Shown here piece by piece: positions 1-10,900 of a stretch of DNA of 64,000 nt. The stretch lies in NCBI GenBank assembly GCA_022494885.1, contig JAGVSM010002913.1:1-64000 (forward strand). Direction: 5' to 3'. The notes below the pieces were generated by a model. That model saw only the letters and a program-made list of their open reading frames with translations. It ran no database searches and had not been told where the DNA came from. Source of the DNA: Micrasema longulum (taxonomy: Eukaryota; Arthropoda; Insecta; Trichoptera; Brachycentridae). Each line of letters opens with the position of its first letter. Positions within the stretch are counted from its first letter, which is position 1. Both the position numbers and the translations under genes were made by a program.

Positions 1-2
1 CA

Positions 3-1526
3 TTTAAAGTTATTTTCGGAACTCTAGACCAAGATGACGCCGATCATTACAATAAAGCCATAAATGATGTTACAAAGGACGAAAAAATGTTAATAGAATT
101 ACTAAAGGAACAAACGCAAGTAGTTAAAACCACTATTGTGAATTTCAATAATACAATTACGAATGTAGCTAAAAATGAAAAGAAATTCAATGATAACTTC
201 GTGAACTTAGAAAAATATACGAAGACACTAAATAATAACTATTTTAATTTGAATCTAAAGCAAGAAATTGAAGAACATCTAGCTGTACTTACGATAATAT
301 TTAGTGAAGTCCAAAATGAATATACAAACCTCATAAACGCTATATTATTTGCAAAAAGCAATTCCTTACACCCGTCAATAATGACGCCAGAACAGTATAT
401 TAATGAATTGACAAAACTGTAGCTTATCTTCCCCCTTCAACTTCATATCCAATCTCTCTTACATTGGATAATGCTTTTAAATTATTATCTCTTGTGGAAT
501 TACAATGTTATTTTTCCGATGGTAAGATAATATTTGTTATTTCTAATCCATTAATAGACCTTGTAAATTATAATCTCTACAAATTAACTGCTTTACCTAT
601 TCAAAAGAAAGACGAAACATTTTTGTTTATATTGCCATCAATTAAATACCTTGCTATATCTGAAAATAGATTGTACTATTTAACATTTCAAAACCTTGAT
701 TCGTGCAAAAATTTTAATAATGAGATAATTTGTAAAAATGACAATCCTATTTATTCTGTACAAAATAGACCGATTTGTGAAACTGAATTATTATTTAGAA
801 AGGATAGAATACCTGAAAATTGTCATATTAGAATAACCAAAACTATTAATGAAATTTGGCATAAATTAGAGACTACCAATAAATGGATTTATGTATTACC
901 AAGACCAACAATAGTAACCTTGTTATGTAAATCAAAGATACCCAAGGAAATTAAATTAACTTCAACAGGAATTTTAGAAATTGATAAAAATTGTAAAGTA
1001 TATACAAGTGCAACAATTTTGTTGACTCTAGACAATAATTTTGAAAGTAAATTTGAATCTTTACATCCTCAGTTAGATTTAATGAAAGATGATTGCTGCC
1101 TAAAGAACTTACCTATTAATGACTCAATTAACTTTTTATATTTGAATCCAACCAACTTAGAACTTGAATCCTTAACTTTAGCAAGCCATAAATTAGATTA
1201 TATTATTAAAAATACTAGAAAAATCCAAGATGGAAATTTGTTTGAGAAAGTTTCTAATAATAATTATTTTGTTTATATATTTTTAACTTTAATAAAATTT
1301 CTTGGATTATTTTTAATTTATAAACTTTATAAAAAATGTAAAGGTAATAACTCTGTCCAACCAAAGGAATTGTTGTAGCACTATTACGAACTGTTTAACC
1401 TTTAATGTAAAAAAGGATTCACCGAATTCAAATCAAATTTCCTTAGAATTAAGTGATGTTAACATAAATGAAAATACAAACCTACGTAGAAGTCCAAGGC
1501 TAGCCAAATTAAGAGATAAGGAGTAA
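3..1526 (+). pseudogene. env: Errantivirus-like env (baculovirus F-like), partial and frameshifted
   Basis: Endogenous copy of a Gypsy/errantivirus envelope gene of the baculovirus F family (membrane fusion protein). The 5' part lies outside the window; the frame is already open at position 3. The first segment, 3-422, carries the FGTLD-type motif typical of the region downstream of the F-protein fusion peptide, followed by a helical heptad-rich stretch. It stops at 420-422. The second segment, about 422-1378, is in a different frame and holds the Cys-containing ectodomain. A membrane segment lies at about 1264-1325, followed by a short basic tail. A third segment in the first frame, about 1404-1526, gives an Arg/Lys-rich cytoplasmic tail, so a second frameshift lies near 1370-1400. 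The copy is broken at two points. The family call is from recognisable motifs and from the LTR just downstream. Confidence 0.85.
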
Positions 1527-1754
1527 ATAAAACAAATGTTAATATTGTAATAAATTTTATCTTGTATACATAATGTAAGTTAAGAAATCTTTATACATAA
1601 TGTAATTTGAATTGTTATAATCTCTTTTGTAATTATTTTTTTTTTTTTCTGTATGTAATTTGACGTGAAAACAATAACGATAATGTCCATTTTTTTATTA
1701 ACTAAAATCTACGTAATGTAAACTAATAATTTACCTTACCTATATTTTCGTTCT

Positions 1755-1765
1755 AAGGGTGATGG
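1755..1765 (+). other. Polypurine tract of LTR retrotransposon
   Basis: A purine-rich run (AAGGGTGATGG) directly abuts the first base of the 3' LTR. In LTR retrotransposons this primes plus-strand DNA synthesis. Position and composition support the call; the T inside the tract is a minor deviation. Confidence 0.7.
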
Positions 1766-2100
1766 TGTAATATACCTACCATTTATTATCAGTCCCTTGT
1801 GAACGAATACAATCGAGCACGTAATCATGGTCCAAAGATGAAGCATTGGAAAGTTTCTGTTGGCCAGTATTTACATAGCCTCGACAAACACAGCCCTTAT
1901 CTGACCAATATATATACTGGTACAGATTGGTCAAGATTATCACTACTCATTAAGAATTAGTTACGGACAGTTATTATCGTTGGGTTCACATCAATATTTT
2001 GTTCTGTATTTACCCACAAATAATTTTAATAAACTTAAATTAAATTCAAGAAAGTGTACGAGTTAATTCTAACCCATCCAACCCGTGCACGCATATTACA
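1766..2100 (+). repeat. 3' LTR of the errantivirus-like provirus
   Basis: A 335-bp segment starts TGTAATAT and ends ATATTACA, a perfect 8-bp terminal inverted repeat with the TG...CA ends of LTRs. It lies 239 bp downstream of the env tail and right after the polypurine tract. Inside are a TATA-like run at 1908-1918 and an AATAAA signal at 2028-2033, in the order expected for U3 then R-U5. The 5' LTR and the target-site duplication lie outside the window, so age cannot be estimated here. Confidence 0.85.
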
Positions 2101-3176
2101 GTTTATTGAAATTATAATGACCAGTATTTTTGTGCTATTTACTCATTTGACTGTTAAAATATAAAAATAACACTGCGGCATCATAACTACTGCCGAGTTC
2201 TTCTCGATATTTTACTTAATTGATTTCGAAGAATACTAAAATTTGTGGTATATATCGCTCAAAAAAAGTCCCAGAGATACGTAAGTGTTCCCCTAAGTGA
2301 AAAAAAAGCGGTTAAACTGCATTCAAAACAGCCAAATTTAGTCTTACGACGGTGTTCTTCTCGGGGTGACGAAAATTTAATGAATAAATATACCCATCCG
2401 TAGAAGTGGAGCAATACACATTTTTGACGCGTTAAGCTTCGCTTTAGGGCCTTAATAATAAACGCTATCTTCATCTGTACATATCGAGACGGTATACTTT
2501 GTTCTACCTACTTGTCATCACAACATCACATGATCGAAAAAAAACAACGAATGACCGCAAAACATTAGGCCGCGTTCCTTACGTAATTAACGTTTAAAAT
2601 AGTTCTCATTTACATTTAAAATAGGCTTCTGTGATAAAAAGTGCCCACTTCAAAGCGATTATAAACTCCAATAAATCCCAATTCAAGAAAAAATGCTCGC
2701 TTGAACATGATTTTTATATGACTTTTGACACTTACCAATACGGTATGCTTAACAATCGTCTGTATTTCTCTACTGAGCGATTACAATGCCGGCTATTTTA
2801 ACGTCTCGATACGTACACTCGTAAACTTAGTAAAACAGGCGGAAACAATATAATAACTAAATTTATTTTTCACAGTGGCAACATTTTACGGCTAAATGCT
2901 CTTGTCTGTTAATAGGGCAGCATCTAGCCAGTCTAGCCACTGCATCTAGCCGCTTGTTTTCAAAAATGACAGTTATGTCAAATTTGAAATCGATTTCAAA
3001 ATGTACTTATTACTCTCTCATATTTTAATAGGCTTTTAAGAAAAAGGTGCCGACCTTAGAACGATCAAAAATGTAAATAAATCGTAATCAAAGGAAAAAT
3101 TGCTCGGTGAAAAATTTTTTTTGTCACTTTTATTGCGAAGATAAACGTATCGAGGGGTTCTAGACCCGTCGGTACA
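2101..3176. other. Intergenic with diverged direct repeat
   Basis: No gene recognised. Segments at about 2605-2710 and 3020-3115 resemble each other (shared words around ATAGGCTT, AATAAATC and AAATTGCTCG), so they are probably two diverged copies of an unnamed repeat. Short CATCTAGCC words recur at 2930-2955. Otherwise AT-rich and unrecognised. Confidence 0.4.
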
Positions 3177-3478
3177 AACCGATATACTTACATCAAAACT
3201 TGATGGTGGGGAATCGGTAGTGTATCTTCGTAATCGGTCGGGAGAATTTTATCTTCAACTATGACTTTATGCTGAAGCTATGTCATTTCAGTGCGTAGAT
3301 AATGTAGATATGTGTACCGTGACGTACGCTTCCCCTTGTTTTATATCGATGTACCTACCCAAAACTTGAAGGTGGGGGTTGGTAGTGTATCTTCTTAATC
3401 GCTCGAAAGAATTTATCTTCAACTATATCATCATGGTGAAGGTATGACGTCCTTATCTTCCTATCATAATCGGGGCCA
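3177..3478. repeat. Tandem duplication, ~170-bp period
   Basis: Two similar units start at about 3177 and 3345. Both contain the words AAAACTTGA, GGTAGTGTATCTTC and TTTATCTTCAACTAT in the same order. The second ends in AATCGGGGCC, which resembles the end of the MITEs at 11896-12281, so the units may be relics of that foldback family. Confidence 0.55.
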
Positions 3479-3599
3479 GCTTCGGGTAAAATCCTCCGTT
3501 CCGACCACTCCGACTCTCCGCTCCTGCTCCCCTCCAACTCTCTGCTTTTTTTAAGATAATAAAAGCCCCCTGTATAAACCTTACGAATTCTTACGGTCA

Positions 3600-4820
3600 T
3601 TCGCTTTGTCCTTTATCTATGTATTACTTTAGATTACAAATATACTATGTACTAATAATAATATTGGTCTTTCAAAACTAATTCCGGTTTAACAATAGAC
3701 TTCGCAATAATTATTATATTACATTCTGCGGGAGTCTCCGCGCCTAGAAATTAGCAACAGATTTTAACTCGAAAATGTGAAAAAAATTGACATGTATTTT
3801 ACATCGGAAACAGTTACAGATGTTTTTGTTTTTCTGACAGCGATATATTGTTATTTAATCTACATAAGTATGTTATTGACAATTTGGTTTCACTTAATAA
3901 GTGAAAGTAACGTATAACTATACCACTGTACCACTGTATGGAGAGCAGATTATGAACGGCATTGAAAACGAGTTAAGAGATTGATACCAATTAATTTAAT
4001 TTAATCTATATTATGTACCTACTTACGATTTCAACAAAATAGAGAACACGTACTTAGCACATTTAAGATAAAATAAAATAATACTCAAATAACGCACTAT
4101 TGAATGAGGAACTTCAGCCCTACGGGAAATTGGATACAAAAAATGTTTTCATGCGCGCCGTAAAAAAATAAAGATGCGAATACGCCCCTAAAACACAGTC
4201 TTGCGGATGAAATCATAATATTGAATAAAAAATCATGTTTATTCAATAACTATGTTCCTACCTAATTAATTGTGTGTTCTTTTAATAGAAATAATTCAGA
4301 AAAAATAATTAAAATAAATAACATTTAAAAAATACGTTTCCCATTACATAAAAGAAAAAAAAAACACTATTGTGTACATTAATGGAGAGTAATGTCTTTC
4401 AATAATGTTTTTGGAAATTCATTTTTAGTAAATATATCTTAAATTACAAATAAACTCACAAAAATGTGGTGATTTGAAATAAAATGCCATTTAAAAATAA
4501 ATCGTGAATTTATTTTTTTTAGCTCTTGTTTAAATATTTTTGATTTTTGACTGCATTATTTGTTAATTTTATTCATTTCAAATAAAAATATTTCCCTGTG
4601 ATTGTTTAATGACGTTGTCCTGTTGTTGTTTTTAATCATTAAAGAATTGAAATATTTCCAATTGTTCTAGGTTAAATTATTAATGATCATACTATACGAT
4701 TTTTACGTTTTCATATGCAGAAACTGAGCATTGGATCCAGTCTAGAACTAATTTAGGTATATTTCATGTAGTGTAGCTTCTTTTCAGTATGTACCTATCG
4801 CTTACAAGGTGATGATACTA
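3600..4820. other. Intergenic, one MITE end
   Basis: AT-rich DNA without a recognisable gene. At about 4104-4195 the sequence matches the left end of the complete MITE at 48654-49074 (starting AATGAGGAACTTCAG, then ATGTTTTC.TGCGCGC). Only that end is present here. Confidence 0.5.
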
Positions 4821-5200
4821 AGCGCGTGCTTTAGGAAAGCGGACGAATGGCGTTGGCGCCCGAGGGCCGAGCCGCCGGCGCTGCGCCTCTCGGGAGGCTG
4901 CGGCGACACTGCTGGCCGGCGGCTGCGCGCACCGCGCTCGCTATCTGCTATCTCCGGGAGGTGGTCGAGACCCGACCGGACCAGCCCGCGCTCTCGGTCT
5001 AGGGGCATATCGGACAGTCTCTTTTTGACAGCTGGCTCCGAAGGCGGAGATATCTGTCGAGTTCTCTCGTAGACGTCGCGTCGGTTACGCTCGGTCGCGC
5101 CTTGCCAATTTTCCACTCTTTTATTTTCCGAAGCTCGCGGCTACCGACCGCGCGGCCCGTTAGCTCCGAGCCGCCAGTGATTCACTTTTGTTTTCTACAC
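4820..5200. promoter_or_regulatory. CpG-rich promoter-like block
   Basis: About 380 bp of GC- and CpG-rich sequence stands out sharply from the AT-rich surroundings (GCGCCCGAGGGCC, CCGCCGGCGC, GCGCGCACCGCG). In insect genomes such islands often mark 5' untranslated exons or proximal promoters of long developmentally regulated genes. Open frames on both strands here look like by-products of base composition; their proteins are low-complexity Arg/Pro/Ser without known motifs. The promoter role is inferred from composition and from the splice-donor-containing segment just downstream. Confidence 0.45.
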
Positions 5201-5493
5201 ACCATGTAAGCGCACTCGAATCGTCGAATTATTCAGTTATGTCGGTTCGCATGGTCTAAGCTCGATAAGTGCCGGATTCAGCCGAGTCGATTGGCCGTGA
5301 AAATCGAAATTTTTGCGGGAAAATGTAAAACTTTTCGCATCATGGTTACGCAAGAGAAATAACGTAGAATAAAATGTATTCATTTCGCAAAAGTACGTGA
5401 AATATTAGTTAACATTGTTGAATGAAGTTTTGTGCCATTGAACTCCAGTGTAGTTGGATTTTCTCACTGTATTTTCAAGATGCGAGTTTTCAT
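5200..5493 (+). other. Candidate first exon, 5' UTR plus start
   Basis: Downstream of the CpG-rich block, an ATG at 5480-5482 is followed 11 nt later by a consensus donor (CAT|GTAAGT, donor at 5494). Read from that ATG, the exon ends two bases into a codon. The acceptor at 34158 restores the frame: the next bases complete an Ile codon and lead straight into the 34172 ATG without a stop. The 5' boundary is a guess; another GTAAGC donor occurs at 5206. This may be the first exon of the gene whose signal-peptide exon is at 34159-34249. Splicing is inferred, not seen. Confidence 0.35.
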
Positions 5494-5499
5494 GTAAGT

Positions 5500-6438
5500 A
5501 CATACACAAGTTCTTAATTCCCGGCTGAAAGTTTGTTTAAACACAACTTCTTTAAGTTGGATTTGACCACGAAATAGTTTTGTAATAATAAAAGTGAAAA
5601 CCGTAGTTCAATTTCAACAAAGTACACGTGTTACGCATAAGTGTGTTGTGTTGTGATGACTGCAAGGGTAATAATTAAAATACTTACGATTGATAATTAC
5701 AATAAAAATAGCCAACCAATATGTTCGCCTGTTGCGTTGAATCGACCTTCTGCAATATTGTATAGCACTATTCAAACTTCGAAGTAGATAAATACAATTA
5801 TATTTCGCAAAACATTTGGTAACCTTATTTGCGTCAAATTGTGTTCGGAATTGCAAACATGTTCTACGAAAATAGAACTGACCAAACCGAAACATTTCTA
5901 AAATCATAAATTATGTGCACATTTTGAAATTATACAATAATTTTGTACAAAAGTTAAAATTATTTTAATTTTAATAAAACAGACGTAGAAATGAGTGAAC
6001 GAAAAGGCAATGACTAGGAAAATTGCAAAAGAAAGTTATGTTAAATTTACAACTGCCTATAAATTTGTAAGTACTTGTAATGTGCCGGTGACCAAGTCAA
6101 GCATTGAGTTTCTCATTTCTCCTTTAAGAAATTCAAGGCGTTTTTACTACATAATGATATTGTTTATTTAAAATTTTCCACAAAAAAACTGTTTTAAAAT
6201 TTGTTATTATTGAAAAGTAATAACATTGATGAACCAGCCCTCGACTTATAGAAATATTGTATTGAGTTACGGTAGCTTCCCTACTTTCTTCAAATGAGGA
6301 AAAAACTGTAAATAAACGGAATAAATAGTATTTTTGATCAGGCAGTTTTAAAATTTATTATGCAAATGAGGTTTTTTTTATTTATTTTTTAATATTTATA
6401 ATGTCAGTGCGAATTTTAAAAGGAAAGACAACTGCACA
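5500..6438. other. Intron/intergenic, nothing recognised
   Basis: AT-rich sequence with scattered homopolymers. No repeat match within the window and no coding signature. If the splice model is right, this is the start of a 28.7-kb intron. Confidence 0.4.
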
Positions 6439-6439
6439 A

Positions 6440-6690
6440 CGGATTGATTTTGTTTAACTAAATAAAATCGACAAAATCGACGTTTCGTTGTTCCATTTTC
6501 CGCAACTCAAAACTAAACCGATTTTGTTTTTTTTTTTTTTAGAAAGAGTATTAAAATAAAATGTTCTGTGTCAGCAATTATTATTTTTTTCATATAATAG
6601 TTATCATATTTGAATGCCACCCGTAGACGGCAGATAAAACTTGGCGCTTTTAAGGGTTTTCGGATGGCCCTAGTTCCCATAATAAACAAT
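6440..6690 (-). repeat. Dispersed repeat D, copy 1
   Basis: This ~250-bp segment matches, in reverse complement, the segment at about 28480-28735. Both share TTTTAAGGGTTTT, TATCATATTTG and AATCGACAAA in mirrored order. No coding motif was seen; it is an unclassified interspersed repeat. Confidence 0.55.
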
Positions 6691-6945
6691 TTTTCAAAAA
6701 AAACAAAGCGATAGACACGCCAGTAGTAAATATCTATAATATGGAAAAAAAAACATTACTCTAGTGCCATACTTCTAGTGCCTTCTTGCTATTATTATTG
6801 ATGTGGTATTCATCTGACTGAAATTCACTCACTAGGCATCATCTGATTTTTTTCCGTAAGGAGTTGTAATGACCAACATTATTACAACACAGATTACAAA
6901 TAGCTTAATTTTCCTTTTTTTAATAATAAAGAGAAATACTTGGAG

Positions 6946-7112
6946 TTCTTATTATTTACTCAAATATTTAAATTTTCAGACCATCTCCTGAAAGTCGTAA
7001 ATAACTTGCGCTGGAAAAATGGCAATCGAGTTGTGGTAGAATGGGATTTGAACCTCGGACCTTTGGCCCGTGAGTCCACAATGCTACCATGGGACCACAA
7101 CCCGGTCCCTTC
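6946..7112 (-). repeat. tRNA-derived SINE (family A), degenerate copy
   Basis: On the minus strand the copy begins with a tRNA-like head ending in a B-box-like stretch (GAGGTTCAAATCCCATTC). The family-A body follows, with GTTATTTACGACTTTC and a tail rich in AAATATTTGAGTAAAT. It matches copies at 9015, 9997, 19882, 29737, 41761 and 55294. Divergence in the A-box region marks an old copy. Confidence 0.75.
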
Positions 7113-7329
7113 CTTTTCCTATTTATCCCACCCCTTTCCCTCGTACTATTCCTTCCATGCAGTGCTTGTTTTTGGTAACTTATTATTTATACATATTTAA
7201 AGCATGTTATTTTTTAGTATCGTATCTGCAAACATTTTAAATCGGGTTCACGATTTTTTTTATACTTGTCTAAAATATATACATTACGTTGTTTTTCTTA
7301 GTAAAATGAAACAAAAATAAAACCTAGTT

Positions 7330-7435
7330 TTTGGCATTAAATGACAGGTCGTAAGCCCGTCGGCTGGTTTAAATGATCCTTTTACACACTGCGTAACATT
7401 TAACATTCTTCCAGTTTGTTAAACTCACTAGATGA
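7330..7435. repeat. Dispersed repeat E fragment
   Basis: GGCTGGTTTAA followed by TTTACACACTGCGTAACATT also appears, with variation, at about 9475-9605 and 10318-10395, and more distantly at 8760-8955. It lies close to SINE-A copies and may be part of a composite repeat. Confidence 0.5.
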
Positions 7436-7451
7436 TAAAATATAGTAGCTT

Positions 7452-8478
7452 TCCATAAACATTTTAACGTGGGTACCTTAAATATTGTTGATAAATAAAA
7501 TAATTTACGAGGGTTGGGAAACAAATATACTTTAAATATTTTGACGTAGGTACCTTAAATATTGTTGATAAATAGCATAACTAACAAGGGTTGGGAAAAA
7601 TATATACGATAAACATTTGAACGTAGGTACCTTAAATATTGTTGATAAAAAAGATAATTAACGAGGGTTGGGAGACAAATCGGTAGTCAGATGGCAGAAG
7701 GGACCATCTATATTTTTGTCTATGTTTAAGTTTTCAAAAGTTTTATAAATATTTCAGTAAATACACGCATTAAAAAAAATAAAAAATCAGCGTCATTTAG
7801 AATGGTAATTAATTATTGAAAAGCAACACTAAAATATTTTAGTTTGTGGATTAAAGTCTTGAAATTGAGACGTATTTCAGCTCTCCTGAACATTTTTGAA
7901 AATTACAGATGATCATTTCTGCCATCTGACTACCGAAATAAACTTTAAACATTTAGATGAAGATACCTTAAATATTGTTGATAAATAACGTAATTAGCAA
8001 GGGTTAGGAAAAATATATAAGATATTTATTTGGACGTAGGTACCTTAAACATTGTTATAAATAACACAATTAACAAGGGTTGGGAAAAATACATACGATA
8101 AACATTTGGACGTAGGTACCTTAAATTTTGTTGATAAAAACATTATTAACAAGAGTTGGGAAACAAATATATTTTAAACATTTGGACGTAGATACCTTAA
8201 ATAATGTTGATAAATAACACAATTAACGAGGGTTGGGAAACAAATATATTTTAAACATTTGGATGTAGATACCTTAAATAATGTTGATAAATAACACAAT
8301 TAACGAGGGTTGGGAAATAAATATATTTTAAACATTTGGACGTAGATACCTTAAATAATGTTGATAAATAACACAATTAACGAGGGTTGGGAAACAAATA
8401 TATTTTAAACATTTGGATATAGGTACCTTAAATAATGTTGACAAATAACACAATTAACGAGGGTTGGGAAACAAATAG
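7452..8478. repeat. Tandem repeat array, ~77-bp monomer, ten copies
   Basis: The core GTACCTTAAATATTGTTGAT, followed by ACGAGGGTTGGGAAACAAAT, recurs about every 76-77 bp. Anchors are near 7475, 7551, 7627, 7965, 8040, 8117, 8192, 8269, 8346 and 8422. The last four monomers are the most alike, suggesting recent local amplification at that end. The array is split between monomers three and four by the MITE at 7681-7935. Each monomer carries a GGTACC or GATACC site. No coding potential; it is a minisatellite or short satellite block. Confidence 0.9.
7681..7935. mobile_element. MITE inserted in the 77-bp array
   Basis: A 255-bp element bounded by a perfect 19-bp inverted repeat (CGGTAGTCAGATGGCAGAA at the left, its complement at the right) and flanked on both sides by AAAT, a likely 4-bp target duplication. 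Removing the element plus one AAAT restores the array monomer. No transposase frame is present. The DNA transposon superfamily was not identified. Confidence 0.85.
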
Positions 8479-8759
8479 CCGGTTTGTTGTAAACCTTGTT
8501 TAGATGTAACAATACAGGTAAACAAGAGTCGCTTGATTGATTTGTGTTGTAATTTTCCATGTATTAATAAGTCAGTAGGTAGAATTTTGCAGAAAGTGTT
8601 AGTGTTACACCAATAGGCTTTATGATGAAATATGTATTTAGACTAACACAATATGCATATACATATAGCAAGCAGTCGCTTTTCATTAGTTACTGTGTTC
8701 ATTAGCAACAGAACTTTGAAAAACAAAAAATCATAAATCAAAAAACCTACTGTAAATGC

Positions 8760-8955
8760 TTAAATGCGTTATACAGTGTGTAAAGTGGCCACTCAAAACA
8801 TATCAAAAGCCCTGTAAATACCTAGACTTCCATATTCCCTTCTCTAAAATGTTCTCCACCTCTGTCATAATTTGTCAATCGTAATGACTTGCTAGGGAGT
8901 GAAATCCAGTCTTTTGTCTACAAACATTTTTACAAATTGAAAATATTGAATTAAA
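8760..8955. repeat. Dispersed repeat E-related segment
   Basis: GTGAAATCCAGTC followed by TTTTGTCTACAAACATTTTTACAAATTGAAAATA resembles GTGAAATCAAGTCCTCGTCTGCAAATATTTGAG at about 9555-9605. Old, diverged copy of an unnamed repeat. Confidence 0.4.
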
Positions 8956-9014
8956 ACCAACTGGTCAGAAAGAAGAAGTTTAAAAAACGGATTTTTTATT
9001 TTTTTTAAAATAAA

Positions 9015-9183
9015 TATTTGCGTTTTTATAATTTACGCAAATATTTCATTTTAAGGCCATTTTCAACGAGTTGTAAATAACTCACTATTAGAAAATGGGA
9101 ATCAAGTTGGGGTAGAGTGGGATTCAAACCACGGACCTTTGATCCGTGAGTCCGAGACACTAGCCACGGGACCGCAACCCGAC
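9015..9183 (-). repeat. tRNA-derived SINE (family A)
   Basis: Well-preserved minus-strand copy. It starts GTCGGGTTGCGGTCCCGTGG and has an A-box-like TGGCTAGTGTC and a B-box-like GGTTTGAATC (family form GGTTCGAATC). The body includes TAGTGAGTTATTTACAACTC and the tail ends in the AT-rich AAATATTTGCGT stretch. RNA polymerase III internal boxes identify it as a SINE rather than a functional tRNA, because the 3' acceptor-stem complement is absent. Confidence 0.85.
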
Positions 9184-9474
9184 TAAAATTGTTTTCAGGC
9201 GTTGCCTAGTATGTGAAATAATTCAAACATATGAATTTCTTCACAACAATAAAGGTTTCAGCCCTTTGACTTCACTAAAATCAACAGATGGAAGAATTGA
9301 AGAAAAATAGATTTTCAAAGATAGGCAAAATGGTAAATAATGATAATGTCAATCATGTTATCACGCAGGAATAGATTCCGAGTGATTTCATCTGCATTTC
9401 GGGAGTCGGGAGATTAAAAAAATATAAACTTTTTGCCGGGAGGATTCTGGAATTTCGGGAGGGTTGGCAACCCT

Positions 9475-9605
9475 AGTTGTGACCTGTCATTGGCTGGTTT
9501 ATGTGTCTACTTTACACATGGTGTAACATTAACCATTCTGCCGATGTTATATGGGGTGAAATCAAGTCCTCGTCTGCAAATATTTGAGCACACTCAAAAT
9601 ACTGT
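9475..9605. repeat. Dispersed repeat E fragment
   Basis: CTGTCATTGGCTGGTTTA, then TTTACACATGGTGTAACATT, is nearly repeated at 10320-10375. No coding potential seen. Confidence 0.55.
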
Positions 9606-9715
9606 GGTCTGAAAATGTACATATTTATAATATAAAATACCGCAAATAATAGTACGTCTTATAACTCTGCACTTTTTTCTGCATTTAAAACTTTGTGTAT
9701 ATTACACGCAACAAT

Positions 9716-9905
9716 CCAGCGCAGTGCCTTATACATCATTAGGTGTCACTGGATAAATTATATTGAGGTCTTAGGTTCGACTCTTGGCAGGATGGACTTC
9801 GAATGTTGGTTTTAAAGGTGGTTTCACACTGCAATATTTCACTGTTCCTAGACTGGGACTTAAAGCGTAAGACTGATTATCTTATTGATTTATCAAGGGT
9901 TAAAT
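9716..9905 (+). repeat. SINE family B fragment
   Basis: GGTTCGACTCTTGGCAGG resembles the B-box region of family B. TGCAATATTTCACTGTTCCTAGACTGG followed by AAGCGTAAGACTGATTATCTTA is the family-B body. The same body is seen at 60966-61030 (plus) and in reverse in the copies at 24484, 29155, 38950, 40671 and 50872. Confidence 0.65.
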
Positions 9906-9996
9906 GAACCTTTTACAGAAATTGTAGTAAAAAAATAATCACAGAAGTGAAAAAATTACAATGTAAAACATAATCTGAAATATGTTATATTAATGA

Positions 9997-10170
9997 GTTT
10001 GGTTGTGGTCCTGTGGCTAGTGTCTCGGGCTCACGGCTCATAGGTCCGTGGTTCGAATCTCACTCTACCCCAACTTGATTCCCATTTATCTAATAGTAAG
10101 TTATTTACAATTCGTTGAAAATGGCTCTCAGAATCAAATGTTTTGGTAAATCATAAGAATGCAAATATAT
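9997..10170 (+). repeat. tRNA-derived SINE (family A)
   Basis: Plus-strand copy with A-box-like TGGCTAGTGTC at about 10015 and B-box GGTTCGAATC at about 10050. The conserved body (GTTATTTACAATTCGTTGAAAATGG) and tail (GGTAAATCATAAGAATGCAAATAT) follow. About 86% like the 9015 copy by eye. Confidence 0.85.
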
Positions 10171-10317
10171 ATATATTTAAAAAAAGAATTAAAAAAAAAC
10201 TATTTTCGTTTATAGTTGCAGTAATAAATCTTTAAAAAAATTAAAACAATATTATTCAACGTATTACAACAGACATGAAGAACAGACACAAGAATATAGA
10301 AGTCTAGGCATCCACAG

Positions 10318-10395
10318 GGTCCTGTCATTGGCTGGTTTAAGTGGCCAATTTACACATGGTGTAACATTCACTATTCTGCCTATGTTTAAACATCT
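10318..10395. repeat. Dispersed repeat E fragment
   Basis: Near-copy of 9480-9540 (CTGTCATTGGCTGGTTTAAG then TTTACACATGGTGTAACATT). Lies about 150 bp after the SINE-A copy. Confidence 0.55.
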
Positions 10396-10900
10396 TTATT
10401 CCTCCGACTCTTCCATCTGTTGACGATTTTGAAGTTAAAGAGCGTATATAAAAAAGTTTTATATGGTATAAGTTTTATGAAAAAAAAACAATTTAAAAAA
10501 ATTAAATTAATATATTGCTTTTCTAAAAAAATACCGAGTGAAACTGTAGTCATTTCAATTGATTAATATAAATTGTTTAAAAATGACAAATATTTGTTCA
10601 AATTGATTACCATACCTATGTGTTCTAGGTGTATTTGTGAGTGTATTTCGAAGTTGGTTCGTGAATAATTAGTGTTACTATCTTTTTTTTCATGTATTAA
10701 AAACGATTCATAAGCCATGCAATTAGAGTACAAATTCAGTGCCCTATGGACAACTGGGAAATGATAGTGATGAAACAACAATAAATTTGAACCAAATAAA
10801 CACGATAAATTTATGCCAATGGTGCAAATACTGGTATTGAAAGATCTGTTGAAAATCTCATCTTCTAGACCATTTTCATAGTTGTACTCTAATGCCTGTA

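Noticed and set aside
4802..5116. Overlapping open frames on both strands in the CpG-rich block
   Set aside because: Products are low-complexity and Arg/Ser/Pro-rich without known domains. Openness follows from high GC content (few stop codons).
7452..8478. CRISPR-like repeat-spacer appearance of the 77-bp array
   Set aside because: The whole monomer repeats, not just a short repeat with unique spacers, and the context is an insect nuclear genome.
9015..10170. Possible tRNA genes, from B-box GGTTCGAATC motifs and tRNA-like heads
   Set aside because: The same sequence recurs in at least nine diverged copies with a shared non-tRNA body and no closing acceptor stem, so these are SINEs.
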